This document shows, one piece after another, positions 16,891 through 25,984 of a stretch of DNA of 64,000 nucleotides. Each line of letters opens with the position of its first letter. Within the stretch, counting starts at the first letter, position 1. The stretch is taken from positions 2,976,001 through 3,040,000 of the forward strand of contig NZ_CP158281.1 of assembly GCF_040256645.1 (NCBI RefSeq), written 5' to 3'. The DNA comes from Brevibacterium sp. CBA3109. Lineage in GTDB: Bacteria; Actinomycetota; Actinomycetes; Actinomycetales; Brevibacteriaceae. The notes beneath the pieces were generated by a model, which worked only from the letters and a program-made list of their open reading frames with translations, ran no database searches and had not been told where the DNA came from. A program made the position numbers and the translations under genes.

Positions 16891-17378
16891 AAGTGGATGA
16901 GAGTTCCGATGCCGAAGGTGATCGCGGCCAGCAGGGCGAGTAGGAACTCGATGGCGGTGCCGAGGCCGATCGCTTTGAGTGATTCCCAGCTGGAGTCCCA
17001 CGCTTCCTTGGCTTCGTGCAGCCGCATGTGTTCGGCGAGGTAGAGGCCGACGATGAAGCCGATCGGCAGGCCGATGACGGGAATCACGAAGAACCCGATG
17101 ATGCCGAGGCCACCGGCCAACAGCACAGACTTGTTGGGGACTTCCATCGCCTTGAGCTTTCTGCCCGTGAGCACCAGGGAGGCGCTCATGCCACCCGCGA
17201 CGAAGACGGCGACGATAGAGAAGACGATCCAAGCCATCGGCCCCCCGATGACGATCGCCCACACCAGCACGGCCACCGCGATGAGGATGGATCCCGGCAG
17301 CACGGGCAGGATGATGCCGAGACAGCCGATGAGGATCACCAGTCCGACCAGCACCGAGGTGAGAATGTCCGCGTTCAC
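16881..17378 (-). CDS. DUF456 membrane protein
   Basis: 165 aa, four or five hydrophobic helices with glycine-zipper-like segments: VLVGLVILIGCLGIILPVLP (9-28), ILIAVAVLVWAIVIGG, IVFSIVAVFVAGGM, GLGIIGFFVIPVIGLPIGFI and a C-terminal helix. The G-x-x-x-P-x-x-P-G repeats are typical of DUF456. Function unknown. GTG start at 17378. It may be the last gene of the csp-DUF3027-MFS cluster (93 bp after the MFS stop). Confidence 0.87.
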   Translation of the reverse strand: MNADILTSVLVGLVILIGCLGIILPVLPGSILIAVAVLVWAIVIGGPMAWIVFSIVAVFVAGGMSASLVLTGRKLKAMEVPNKSVLLAGGLGIIGFFVIPVIGLPIGFIVGLYLAEHMRLHEAKEAWDSSWESLKAIGLGTAIEFLLALLAAITFGIGTLIHFLG

Positions 17379-17471
17379 TGTCTGTCCGATCTGTTGGTCA
17401 TGGGTCTATTGATATTAGGCGACCAGGTTCCGCGCCGCGCTCAGGATGGCAGACGACTGCCGGCCCGGTTC

Positions 17472-18731
17472 TCAGGGCCGACCGTGATAGCTCAGGTGAA
17501 GGCGGATGCGAGATCTGGGGTCATAGCTTAAGCGCAGGTTCTTCGACACGATCATCCACACCAGACCGACACCGAAGGCGATGATGCCCGAGGCGGCTCC
17601 GACGCCCATCGCCATCCGCGGTCCGTACATATCGGCGACCCACCCTGCCAGCGGGGCACCGATGGGAGTCCCGCCCAAGACGACGGCCGCGTAGATCGCC
17701 ATGACCCGACCCCGATAGTGCGCGGGAGTCGTCGTCTGCACATAGGCATTGGCCGAGGTCATCATCGTCAGCGACGCGAAGCCGACCAGCATCAGCGAGG
17801 CCGCGAAGACATAGTAGTTGGGTATCAGAGATGCTGTTCCGACTGCGAGGCCGAATCCGCCTGCCGCGCCGAAGATGAAACGCAGCCTCGGCTTCTCCCG
17901 TTTCGCCGAGATCAGCGCCCCGGTGACTGAACCGATCGCCATGACGGAGTTGAGCAGACCGAAGCCGCTGGCATCCTTGCCGAACTCGATCTTGGCCATG
18001 GTGGCGGTGTAGATGTTGAAGTTGAATCCGAAGGTCGCGACGATGAACAGGACGAGCAGCACGATCGCCACATCGGGACGTCGTCGCAGGTACTTGAATC
18101 CGCCCAGAATCCCGCCCGTACCCCGGCGCCCCGAGGGGTGCAGCCGGGTCTGATCCAAACGGATGAGCACCGTCAGGGTCGCAGCGAACCCGAGCCCGCT
18201 GATCAGGAACACCGGTCCGGCGCCGATGAGTGCGGTGAGGATTCCGGCGACGGCGGGACCGATCATGCGGGCACCGTTGAATGATGCGGAGTTGAGGCTG
18301 ACCGCGTTGGGAAGCAGTTTCTCACCGACCAGCTCAGAGACGAAGGCCTGCCGCGAGGGGTTGTCGAGGGTGGCTAGGATGCCCAAGGCCAACGCAGTCA
18401 TGTAGACGTGCCAGAGGACGATGACGTCGGTGATGACGAGCACGAACAGGAGCAGGCCCACGGCACCCAACAGTGTTTGGGTGACCATGAGGAGTTTGCG
18501 CTTGGAGAACTTGTCGGCGATCGCTCCCGCGAAGGGGAACATGATGAGCTGTGGGCCCATCTGCAGCGCCATGGTGATGCCCAGCGCCGAAGCGTTGTTG
18601 TTCGTCAGGTAAGTGAGGACGATCCAGTCCTGGGCCGTCCTCTGCATCCACGTTCCTGTGTTCGAGATCAGGGCACCGGCGAACCAATGTCGGTAGTTCG
18701 GTTCAGCCAGTGACCGGAACGTGTGCGCCAT
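17472..18731 (-). CDS. MFS transporter, EntS/MFS_3-like
   Basis: 419 aa with 12 predicted membrane helices. The N-terminus FRSLAEPNYRHWFAGALISN and TWMQRTAQDWIVLTYLT are typical of the MFS_3 group that includes enterobactin exporter EntS. The loop 2-3 motif is ADKFSKRKLL, and the second-half equivalent contains YRGRVMAIY. Substrate unknown. ATG 18731 lies 8 nt after the DUF3027 stop, so it belongs to the same operon. Confidence 0.88.
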   Translation of the reverse strand: MAHTFRSLAEPNYRHWFAGALISNTGTWMQRTAQDWIVLTYLTNNNASALGITMALQMGPQLIMFPFAGAIADKFSKRKLLMVTQTLLGAVGLLLFVLVITDVIVLWHVYMTALALGILATLDNPSRQAFVSELVGEKLLPNAVSLNSASFNGARMIGPAVAGILTALIGAGPVFLISGLGFAATLTVLIRLDQTRLHPSGRRGTGGILGGFKYLRRRPDVAIVLLVLFIVATFGFNFNIYTATMAKIEFGKDASGFGLLNSVMAIGSVTGALISAKREKPRLRFIFGAAGGFGLAVGTASLIPNYYVFAASLMLVGFASLTMMTSANAYVQTTTPAHYRGRVMAIYAAVVLGGTPIGAPLAGWVADMYGPRMAMGVGAASGIIAFGVGLVWMIVSKNLRLSYDPRSRIRLHLSYHGRP

Positions 18732-18739
18732 CGACTGGG

Positions 18740-19690
18740 TCAGCCCTCCTGGAACTCGAGTTCGCCGGCGGAGTAGTCGTCAACGACGGCCTCGGCAGGA
18801 TCAGTGCTCTGCCGGCTGACGTCGGTCTCCGAGTGGGCTCCGCAGCCGAAGTCGAGTGCGACGACCTTGCCGTCGGCCGGAGACCAGCCGTTCGCGCAGA
18901 CCCCGAACTTCTGCCGCAGCGATCCGGCCAGCGGCATGAGGTACCCGCAGCTGGAGCAGTGGGCCGATGCCTTCGCCGCGAAATCCGTTTCCGCACCGGT
19001 CTCCGATTCAGCCCACCTGGTGGCCGCCGAAGAGATGCCTTCGGGAGAGAGCACCCGGCGGCGGCCGAGCCCGAACTCAAAATTCGGGATCTCGTCCAGG
19101 TTGCCGTCCGAGGTCTCTTCGACCTGTTCGAAGCCCTGCTGCAGGTTCGGATCGTCCTCGACCTTAGGCAGAGTGTCGCGTGGAGTCAGATCGCCGGGTT
19201 CAACACGCTGATCCCAGGGAACCCATTCCGGTGCGACGAGCGAATCGGGGCCGGGCAGCAGTGCCGTCTCGCAGACCGTGACCTTCTTCGCCCGAGGAGC
19301 ACGAGCGAGGACTGCGACCCAGCGCCAACCGCGGTAGATCGGATCGGTGCACGCGAAGTAGTGGGTGACCAGGCGGGTGCCCTCGGCCAGAGTGCCCAGG
19401 TGGTCACCGATCACAGAAATGCCGGCAACCTCGGCGATGGCTGAACGCGCGGTGTCGATGGCTGCGGCCAGCTGTGCGTCGAGGACGACCTTCTCGGAGT
19501 TCGCCCGCGAAGCCTTGGCCTGCTTCACCGGCGCCGCCGACTCAGCCTGGACCGGTGTCTCAGCCTGGGTCGGTGTCTCAGCCTGGGCCTCGACCGGTGT
19601 CACAGCAGCCGACGCCGCCTCTGCGGGCGCAGGGTCGTTCCTCGGCTCGGCACTCTGGCCGGCCAACCATTCACTGAAGAGTGATGACAT
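18740..19690 (-). CDS. DUF3027 protein with zinc-ribbon-like C-terminus
   Basis: 316 aa. A Pro/Ala/Glu-rich N-terminal 70 residues is followed by the DUF3027 core (LDAQLAAAIDTARSAIAEVA, YRGWRWVAVLARAPRAKKVT, PEWVPWDQRVEPGDL). Near the C-terminus Cys pairs CSSCG, VCANGWSP and CGAHSE resemble a zinc-binding knuckle. Its ATG overlaps the cold-shock gene stop (TGATG), so the two are translationally coupled. The family is confined to actinobacteria and has no known function; pairing with a cold-shock RNA-binding protein suggests a transcript- or ribosome-related role (inference). Confidence 0.88.
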   Translation of the reverse strand: MSSLFSEWLAGQSAEPRNDPAPAEAASAAVTPVEAQAETPTQAETPVQAESAAPVKQAKASRANSEKVVLDAQLAAAIDTARSAIAEVAGISVIGDHLGTLAEGTRLVTHYFACTDPIYRGWRWVAVLARAPRAKKVTVCETALLPGPDSLVAPEWVPWDQRVEPGDLTPRDTLPKVEDDPNLQQGFEQVEETSDGNLDEIPNFEFGLGRRRVLSPEGISSAATRWAESETGAETDFAAKASAHCSSCGYLMPLAGSLRQKFGVCANGWSPADGKVVALDFGCGAHSETDVSRQSTDPAEAVVDDYSAGELEFQEG

Positions 19691-20070
19691 CAGGACTCCA
19701 AATCGTCGGCAATTGCCCGCAGCAATGAGGCTACCTTGTTCCCGTGGGACGAGTCGGGGTAGCGGCCGTGCTGCAGTCCGTTGTTGAGGTCATCGAGTAC
19801 TTTGATGACATCTTCAACCATAACTGCCATGTCTTCGGCCGGACGTCTGCGAACCTTCGCAATCTTGGCCGGGGCGGAGAGCAGCCTGGCCTTGAGGACC
19901 TGGGCTCCGCGACGGGAATCGACCACGTCGTAATCGAGGCGGGTGCCCTTGGTGACTTCAGCGTCCTCGGGCAGGACTGAGGAGTGGAGGAAGGCCTGAG
20001 AGCCGTCCTCGGCGATGACGAAGCCGAAGCCCTTATCGACGTCGAACCATTTCACGCGTCCGGTTGGCAT
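19690..20070 (-). CDS. cold-shock domain protein with C-terminal extension
   Basis: 126 aa. Residues 1-66 are a cold-shock domain with RNP1 (KGFGFV) and RNP2-like (AFLHSSV). Unlike the 67-aa cold-shock protein at 40731 it has a 60-residue basic-then-helical tail (KIAKVRRRPAEDMAVMVEDV). This long type is an actinobacterial paralogue group. It is the first gene of a four-gene cluster and is translationally coupled to DUF3027. ATG 20070 has GGAAAGGA about 5 nt upstream. A five-unit tandem repeat lies in its 5' leader. Confidence 0.92.
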   Translation of the reverse strand: MPTGRVKWFDVDKGFGFVIAEDGSQAFLHSSVLPEDAEVTKGTRLDYDVVDSRRGAQVLKARLLSAPAKIAKVRRRPAEDMAVMVEDVIKVLDDLNNGLQHGRYPDSSHGNKVASLLRAIADDLES

Positions 20071-20083
20071 GGTGTCCTTTCCT

Positions 20084-20163
20084 GGTGATGCTCGTAGTTG
20101 GTGATGCTGATAACTGGTGATGCTCGTATTTGATGATGCTCGTACTCGGTGATGCTCGGTGGT
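20084..20163. repeat. five-copy 16-bp tandem repeat in the leader of the cold-shock gene
   Basis: Units of GGTGATGCTCGTAGTT type at 20084-20099, 20100-20115, 20116-20131, 20132-20147 and 20148-20163, exactly 16 bp each. It begins 14 bp upstream of the cold-shock start codon, so the repeats (AACTACGAGCATCACC in the mRNA sense) are either in the 5' UTR or span the promoter. Confidence 0.92.
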
Positions 20164-20485
20164 GCATGGCCTCAGGATCAGCGACCATCGTTTCGGTCAC
20201 CGACGCTTTCGTCCGGCTGCATCGACGCGGCCCGAAATCCGATCCGAGGTTCGATTCGGCGGTGTGGTCGTGTGCCTTCTCAGCGGCCGGGCTGCAGCCG
20301 GAACGGTGCGCCGTCCACATCATGGCCGCTCGAATCGCCCTGAGTGCCGACGTTGGCTGTGGCCGGCCTCGGCGCGACGCTGTCTTGGTGAGTGTGTGCC
20401 CGATGCTGACTTCGCGACCATACCGCGGCGAGACGATCGCCTCGGTGGAAGTGCGTGTGCCGATGACAGCGACCGTGGCCGACTT
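20164..20485. other. gene-free stretch between the repeat array and a small membrane gene
   Basis: About 320 bp. Both strands contain open frames, but none has a plausible protein, start site or known family. It presumably holds the promoter of the csp-DUF3027-MFS cluster; I see no clear -10 box. Confidence 0.4.
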
Positions 20486-20716
20486 TCAGCTCTGGCCCAC
20501 CTCAGTCTGTCTGCGTCTCAGTGCTGCCCTGACCAGGGCCAGCGCGACCAAGGCGAATGCGATCGGGAGGAGGATCATCGGCAGGTATGTCAGCAGGTGC
20601 GAGGGGGCGTAGCCCATCCAGGCCTGGCTCAGTACGCCGATCAGCGCCACTGCACCGACAAGGGCGGCGGCAACGGCTACGACGACGATGGTGGTGTCGA
20701 CACGCTGGGCTGACAA
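20486..20716 (-). CDS. small two-helix membrane protein
   Basis: 76 aa, unrecognised family. Two membrane segments (IVVVAVAAALVGAVALIGVL and MILLPIAFALVALALVRAAL), short polar ends. The start appears to be TTG at 20716 preceded by GGAAAGGACGAGCA, a good ribosome site, and the protein begins MSAQRVDTT. Divergent from the helicase-associated gene at 20789. Confidence 0.7.
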   Translation of the reverse strand: MSAQRVDTTIVVVAVAAALVGAVALIGVLSQAWMGYAPSHLLTYLPMILLPIAFALVALALVRAALRRRQTEVGQS

Positions 20717-20788
20717 TGCTCGTCCTTTCCGAGATCTCCAAAGCTCTTCTGCCCATCTATTGTAACCCTCACGCTAAACTGAACAGCG

Positions 20789-22876
20789 ATGTCAATGACC
20801 TTCAGCCAATGGCTGTCCCACAGTTCCGATACCGACTTCGAGTCCCTCGTCCGGACCCGTCGCGATCTCCTCCAACCCGAGTCCCCGACGATCCCTTCGC
20901 TGGCCGCGGCTGCTTCCTCGCGAATCGGCGTCTCCCGGGGTATCGAAGCACTGACCTCAGCCCAGCTCGACGTCTTCATCGACTTGGCCAAGTCCGCGCG
21001 CACCTCGGCGGACATCAACGTGGGTGAGAATCGTCATATCGACAACACCCGCGCCGAGGTGGTCCTCCCCCGACTGCGCGACCTGGGTCTGGCCTGGCCC
21101 TCGTCTGAAACCACCTGGCGGATCCAGTCGGAGGCCATCACACTGCTGCCCACCTCGGCGGCCGAATCCGCCCGGGCACATCCGTGGCAGGCGGCGTCCG
21201 AGCTCGACTCGAGTATCGAGGCGATCCCGACGACACTCATCCACAACAGCGAACGAGCCGCCGTGGCAGAGGTGATCTCCTCCCTGCGTGGACTCGTCGA
21301 TGAGCTGGCGAGCTCACCGATCTCCCGTCTGACCAGCGGCGGCATCTCCAAACGAGACGTCACCCGGATCGGGAAGACCATCGACCTGGGACTCCAACAG
21401 ACGATCACCCTGCTGCTGGCAGCGAAGTCGTTGCGCCTCATCGGCGTGCTCGACGACCCATTGGATCCTCAATGGACGGCCAGCGACGACGCAGCCGATG
21501 TCCTCGAAGGCGACAGGGCGCAGCTGTGGGCGGCATTGATGACCTCCTGGCTGCGCGAACCCCTCGACGTCACCCAGCTGGCAGCCGGGGCGAGTGCCAA
21601 CGAACGCCTCACCGTCCTCGCGTCTCCGAAGAAGTCCCTGTTCAAGGGGTTCAGTCAGTCGCAGCCGACGATGCCTCTACTGCGCTTCACCATCCTGGAG
21701 ATTCTGCACGACATCGGACACGGATCCTCGCGCTCCGCCGAATGGATTCACGCGCAGGTCCTTGCCACCCACCCCCTCATCCCGGCACACGATTTCGCGA
21801 TGACCGAAGCGATCCTGCACACCACCGGTGCTTTCGGCCTGGCGACGACCCCCCTGCAGAATTCCGGACACTTCGGGCCCAGCAGGTTCGGCGTCCTCCT
21901 CGCCAGGAGACTGCGGTCTGCGATGAGCGCCCAGGCCGCCCACGATCCGTCGATCGCACCGGTGAACTTCAGCCTCGAAAGCCTCGAGGTGCCCACCGAT
22001 GTCGTCGACGCGGTCCGGCTCGGACTCGTCGATGAGGTCGAGACCGTGCTCATCCAATCCGACCTCACGGCGGTGGCGACCGGACCCATCGAGCCCAGAG
22101 TCCATCACATCCTGCGCAGGTTCGCCGTCGTCGAGGCGCGCGGGCAGGGCACCGTATACCGCATCGACGCCACCACGATCGAAGCGAGCATGCAGGCCGG
22201 CATCAACGCCGAAGACGCCTTGGCTCAGCTCGCTGAGATCAGCGCCGAAGCCCTGCCGTCGACGCTGAGCTTCCTCGTGCAGAACACGGCCTCGAAGCTG
22301 CGCCGTGTGCAGGTTGCCGGTGCCCGTGCCGTCCTCGTCGTCGACGATCCCGTCGACCTCGACGTCATCCTCTCCGACCAGGCCATGCTGCCGGCCGGCC
22401 TGGAACGTCTGGCACCGACCGTGGCGGTCGGTCAGCTGGGCCCCGAACGCACCATGCACCTGCTCGAGTCCGCCGAGCACCACGCCATGCTTCACTCACC
22501 GTCCGGGCCGGTGCGCAAACGCAAGGTCATCACTCAGGCCGAGCCGGAGGTGCATCTGCGCAAGCGCGCACGGGTCGACGATGCCCACCTCGACGACTAC
22601 ATCCGCATCCTCCGCTCCCCCGGAGCCCGCGCGGCCCCAGCCACGAGCACGGACGAGCCCCTGGGACACATGGATCGACTCCGGGAAGCCGCCGGAGCAG
22701 GCCAGCAGGTCACGATCACGCTCGCCGACTCGCACGGGAAGGAACGCCTCATCGACATGCTCCCGGCCACCGTCAACGGTGGGCGCGTGCGCGGCAAGGT
22801 CAAGACCACCGGCGCCGAGGCGTCCCTGTCGATCGCGCGCATCGTCAGCGTCGATGTGGTGGAGGAACAATCCTGA
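20789..22876 (+). CDS. helicase-associated protein (XPB/Ssl2-like N-terminal domain)
   Basis: 695 aa with no ATPase motifs. It matches the long actinobacterial helicase-associated protein that precedes an XPB-type helicase: N-terminal winged-helix repeats (SFxLSHSSDTDFESLV; LLAAKSLRLIGVLDDP), then a C-terminal XPB-N-like region (LSFLVQNTASKLRRVQVAGA, then a late IDMLPATVNGG segment). It probably loads or regulates the helicase encoded 58 bp downstream. ATG 20789; another ATG is at 20795. Function otherwise unproven. Confidence 0.85.
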   Translation: MSMTFSQWLSHSSDTDFESLVRTRRDLLQPESPTIPSLAAAASSRIGVSRGIEALTSAQLDVFIDLAKSARTSADINVGENRHIDNTRAEVVLPRLRDLGLAWPSSETTWRIQSEAITLLPTSAAESARAHPWQAASELDSSIEAIPTTLIHNSERAAVAEVISSLRGLVDELASSPISRLTSGGISKRDVTRIGKTIDLGLQQTITLLLAAKSLRLIGVLDDPLDPQWTASDDAADVLEGDRAQLWAALMTSWLREPLDVTQLAAGASANERLTVLASPKKSLFKGFSQSQPTMPLLRFTILEILHDIGHGSSRSAEWIHAQVLATHPLIPAHDFAMTEAILHTTGAFGLATTPLQNSGHFGPSRFGVLLARRLRSAMSAQAAHDPSIAPVNFSLESLEVPTDVVDAVRLGLVDEVETVLIQSDLTAVATGPIEPRVHHILRRFAVVEARGQGTVYRIDATTIEASMQAGINAEDALAQLAEISAEALPSTLSFLVQNTASKLRRVQVAGARAVLVVDDPVDLDVILSDQAMLPAGLERLAPTVAVGQLGPERTMHLLESAEHHAMLHSPSGPVRKRKVITQAEPEVHLRKRARVDDAHLDDYIRILRSPGARAAPATSTDEPLGHMDRLREAAGAGQQVTITLADSHGKERLIDMLPATVNGGRVRGKVKTTGAEASLSIARIVSVDVVEEQS

Positions 22877-22934
22877 GGACACAGACGTTGTCCCCTTCGA
22901 AGTCACCTCGGCGTGGAAAGAAGCAGGAACACAC

Positions 22935-24569
22935 ATGAACGGTCCGTTGATCGTGCAGTCCGATCGGACTGTGCTGTTGGAATCGGGGCACCCCCTGGCC
23001 GTCGAAGCGGCCGTGGCGATCGCGCCGTTCGCGCAGCTCTCGCGAACACCGGAGTACATCCACACGTACACGATCACCCCATTGGGGCTGTGGAATGCCC
23101 GTGCCAGCGGACATGACGCGGAGTCCGTCGTCGACGTCCTCCTCGAGTTCGCGAAATATCCTGTGCCCCACGAACTGCTCGTCGACATCGTCGACATCAT
23201 GGACCGCTTCGGAGTCCTCACCCTCGTCGACAATCCGATTCACGGACTGACCCTGACCTCCTCGGACACCGATCTGCTCGCCTCGCTCATCAGCCAGCCG
23301 GACCTTGTGGGCAAGTTCGGCAAATCCCTCGACGCCGAATCCGTCCTCGTCCATCCTTCGGAGCGCGGTGAGCTCAAGCATGCGCTGCTGCAGCTGGGTC
23401 ATCCTGTCTCCGACCATGCCGGCTATGTCGACGGAGAGGCCCACGAGATCGCTCTGTCCGATGATGCCCATGGCGGACAGTGGCATCTGCGCGACTATCA
23501 GAAGGAAGCGATCGACCACTCCTTGAGCGGTGAGTCCGGCGTCGTTGTCCTGCCCTGCGGGGCGGGCAAGACCATCGTCGGAGTGGCCACGATGTCGCGG
23601 GTGCAGACGACGACGCTGATCCTCGTGACGAACTCCGTTGCCGCCAGACAGTGGAAGGACGAAATCCTTGCCCGCACCTCGCTGACCGAAGACGAGGTCG
23701 GTGAGTACTCGGGGTCGATGAAGGAGATCCGACCGATCACCATCGCCACCTATCAGGTGCTGACCACCCGCCGCAAGGGCTCCTACCTGCACTTGGAACT
23801 CCTCGACGCCAAGGACTGGGGACTTGTCATCTACGACGAGGTCCACCTCCTGCCGGCGCCGATCTTCCGCCTGACCGCTAGCCTGCAGGCCCGGCGGCGG
23901 CTCGGACTCACGGCCACCTTGGTCCGCGAGGACGGGCGCGAGGACGAAGTGTTCTCCCTCATCGGGCCCAAACAATACGAGGTGCCGTGGAAGGAACTCG
24001 AACGCATGGGCTACATCGCCACGGCGTCCTGCCACGAGATTCGGGTCCGCCTCGACGGCGGAACCCGCACAGCCTATGCCCGCGCCGACGGTGAGGACCG
24101 GTACCGACTCGCGGCCACCTCGGATGCGAAGCTGCCGATCGTGCGGCAGCTCGTCGCCGACCACCCCACTGCACAGATCCTCGTCATCGGGCAGTACCTC
24201 GATCAGCTCGAGGAGATCGGTGCCGGCCTCAATGCTCCTGTGCTGACCGGGCAGACACCTGAATCGCAGCGCCAGGAGCTGTTCCGTGATTTCCGCTCCG
24301 GTCAGATCCCCGTACTTGTGGTGTCGAAGGTCGCGAACTTCTCCGTCGACCTGCCAGCCGCCTCGGTGGCGATCCAGGTCTCCGGCGCCTTCGGCTCCCG
24401 GCAAGAGGAGGCCCAGCGTCTGGGTCGGATCCTGCGGCCGAAGGAGGACTCCGGTTCCGCGACGTTCTACACGGTCGTTGCCGCAGACACCGTCGACGAG
24501 CACTTCGCTGCCCAGCGCCGCCGCTTCCTCACCGAGCAGGGCTACAGCTACGACATCGAGGTGCGCTGA
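22935..24569 (+). CDS. XPB/Ssl2-type DNA helicase
   Basis: 544 aa SF2 3'-5' DNA helicase related to eukaryotic TFIIH XPB; actinobacterial homologues are implicated in nucleotide excision repair. An N-terminal XPB-like damage-recognition domain (PLIVQSDRTVLLESGHP) is followed by the helicase core: RDYQKEAI, Walker A LPCGAGKTIVG (about 205-215), DEVH (about 302), GLTATLVREDGRE (motif III and RED motif), and motif VI QRLGRILRPK. ATG 22935 is chosen because the family begins there; the frame is open upstream but overlaps the preceding gene. Operon partner of the 695-aa protein. Confidence 0.94.
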   Translation: MNGPLIVQSDRTVLLESGHPLAVEAAVAIAPFAQLSRTPEYIHTYTITPLGLWNARASGHDAESVVDVLLEFAKYPVPHELLVDIVDIMDRFGVLTLVDNPIHGLTLTSSDTDLLASLISQPDLVGKFGKSLDAESVLVHPSERGELKHALLQLGHPVSDHAGYVDGEAHEIALSDDAHGGQWHLRDYQKEAIDHSLSGESGVVVLPCGAGKTIVGVATMSRVQTTTLILVTNSVAARQWKDEILARTSLTEDEVGEYSGSMKEIRPITIATYQVLTTRRKGSYLHLELLDAKDWGLVIYDEVHLLPAPIFRLTASLQARRRLGLTATLVREDGREDEVFSLIGPKQYEVPWKELERMGYIATASCHEIRVRLDGGTRTAYARADGEDRYRLAATSDAKLPIVRQLVADHPTAQILVIGQYLDQLEEIGAGLNAPVLTGQTPESQRQELFRDFRSGQIPVLVVSKVANFSVDLPAASVAIQVSGAFGSRQEEAQRLGRILRPKEDSGSATFYTVVAADTVDEHFAAQRRRFLTEQGYSYDIEVR

Positions 24570-24626
24570 CCACTGCTTGACGGCGCCGAACGGTGGCGGG
24601 AATTCAGTTGGGCAACCTTTCAGGCG

Positions 24627-24654
24627 CTGGGCAACCTCGCTAAGGGTTGCTCAG
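24627..24654 (+). terminator. hairpin after the XPB helicase gene
   Basis: CTGGGCAACC (24627-24636) pairs with GGTTGCTCAG (24645-24654), one wobble. A second small hairpin (GCACCC 24669-24674 with GGGTGC 24679-24684) follows. Convergent with the EamA gene, so either may be used in both directions. Confidence 0.5.
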
Positions 24655-24710
24655 CCTGGCAAAGAGAAGCACCCGAGGGGGTGCCCAAGCCGTTGGTGGT
24701 TCCGAGTGTC

Positions 24711-25670
24711 TCAGACCTCGGCAAGCTCCTCGGCTCTGACTACGACCTCGCGGGAGGCGACCCGGCGGGCCAGACGCGCCTCGCCCCATTTGATGAAGCC
24801 GACGCCGCCGAGGATGAACACACCACCGAAGAGCTGGATGGGTGCCGGCATCTCGAACAGCACGAGCCAGGCCACGATGACGGAGAACGGGACCTCGACG
24901 AGGTTGACGAAGGAGCCGACCGTCGCCCCGATGTAGCGCAGTCCGAGAATGCCCGTGATGTAGGCACCGACGGTGAAGACGACGATCATCGCCATGGGCA
25001 GAATCCACGAGACCTGGTAACCGCCGAAGTCGACGTCGGCCGCGACAGCGCCGGAAGGCATGACTCCCGTCAGCACGATGAGCGACATCGCCAAGGCCCC
25101 GACCCCCATGCCCAGCCCGGTCAGTGCGACCGGTGGGACGTTGATGGAGTCCTTCGCGGAGACAAGGAAGTAACTGGCCAGGCAGACGGCAGCGGCGAGT
25201 GCCATGACGACACCGAAGATGCTGATGTCGGAATTGCGGAGGTTGAGGATGAGCACGAGCCCGATCATCGAGACCACCACACCGATGAAGGTCACCGTGG
25301 CGGGCCGAGTCCGAGTGCGTGCCCAGATCCAGAACACGATGAGCATCGGCGCCGTCATCTCGAGCAGAAGTGCCACCGCCACTGTGAGGTGTTCGACGGC
25401 AACGAAGTAGAAGCCCTGCACGCCAGCCATCGACACCAGCCCGTAGGTGAGCACGGTCTTCCAGTTCCGACGCACCTCGTCCCAGCGCCCGCGCAGAGCG
25501 ATGAAGCTGGGGATGAGCAGCAGAACGGCCGAGCCCGCCAAGCGGATGAGTACGACGGATCCGGGGGTCCACCCGATCTCATACATCGTCTTCGCGATTG
25601 GTCCGGAGACGGCGAAAAAGAATGCGGAGGCAAGTGTCAGCAGAAACCCCATGATGACGGTGCGATTCAT
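24711..25670 (-). CDS. EamA/DMT superfamily transporter
   Basis: 319 aa, ten membrane helices in two EamA repeats, RhtA/RarD-like. N-terminus MNRTVIMGFLLTLASAFFFA; repeat 1 ends in the EMTAPMLIVFWIWARTR block and repeat 2 contains GLRYIGATVGSFVNLVEVPF. Substrate unknown (amino acid or metabolite exporter is typical). ATG 25670 has GAGGTCAAGA just before it; the frame is open upstream into a repeat-rich region without homology. Confidence 0.9.
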   Translation of the reverse strand: MNRTVIMGFLLTLASAFFFAVSGPIAKTMYEIGWTPGSVVLIRLAGSAVLLLIPSFIALRGRWDEVRRNWKTVLTYGLVSMAGVQGFYFVAVEHLTVAVALLLEMTAPMLIVFWIWARTRTRPATVTFIGVVVSMIGLVLILNLRNSDISIFGVVMALAAAVCLASYFLVSAKDSINVPPVALTGLGMGVGALAMSLIVLTGVMPSGAVAADVDFGGYQVSWILPMAMIVVFTVGAYITGILGLRYIGATVGSFVNLVEVPFSVIVAWLVLFEMPAPIQLFGGVFILGGVGFIKWGEARLARRVASREVVVRAEELAEV

Positions 25671-25984
25671 TCTTGACCTCCTGAAACGTGTGCGGATGCG
25701 ACGGTGGCCCGTGCCCTCGCCGAGGTGGTTGTGGTGTGTGGGTGTGAACCACAGACCTGTGGATGGTTCGATATGGCCGCGGTACTCGTTGCGTCTGAGC
25801 GGTGCGCGGTGCACGTTGCGTCTGTGCGATGCTCAGTGCGCGGTGCGTCTGCGTGGTGCGATTCGGCCCGAGATGCAGCCGAGTCCTCGCACGCGAAATG
25901 ACAACTTCAGTCAGTATTTCCCACCGTCAGAAATGAGTCAAATGCATTTTGCCCCTTACGTGATGTGGCAGAATGTCACACACC
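25671..25984. other. divergent intergenic region with degenerate repeats
   Basis: Contains the promoters of the EamA gene (minus) and the CGNR gene (plus). For the latter, CAGAAT at 25969-25974 with an upstream TG is a plausible extended -10. The middle (25787-25862) is a degenerate GTTGCGTCTG/GTGCGCGGTGC repeat. No gene seen. Confidence 0.45.
25787..25862. repeat. degenerate GCGTCTG-GCGGTGC tandem repeat
   Basis: CGTTGCGTCTGAGCGGTGCG and CGTTGCGTCTGTGCGATGCT lie 27 bp apart, and a third related unit (GCGGTGCGTCTGCGTGGTGC) follows. Units are poorly conserved. Same general style as the other intergenic arrays in this window. Confidence 0.6.

Noticed and set aside
20130..20612. Open 160-codon frame on the plus strand with an ATG
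   Set aside because: It covers the repeat array and runs antisense into the small membrane gene; its product has no recognisable fold and composition of a shadow frame.
22305..22934. Longer XPB helicase N-terminus inside the preceding gene
   Set aside because: The added stretch is an Arg/Pro/Ser-rich shadow frame of the 695-aa gene, whereas the conserved helicase sequence begins at 22935.
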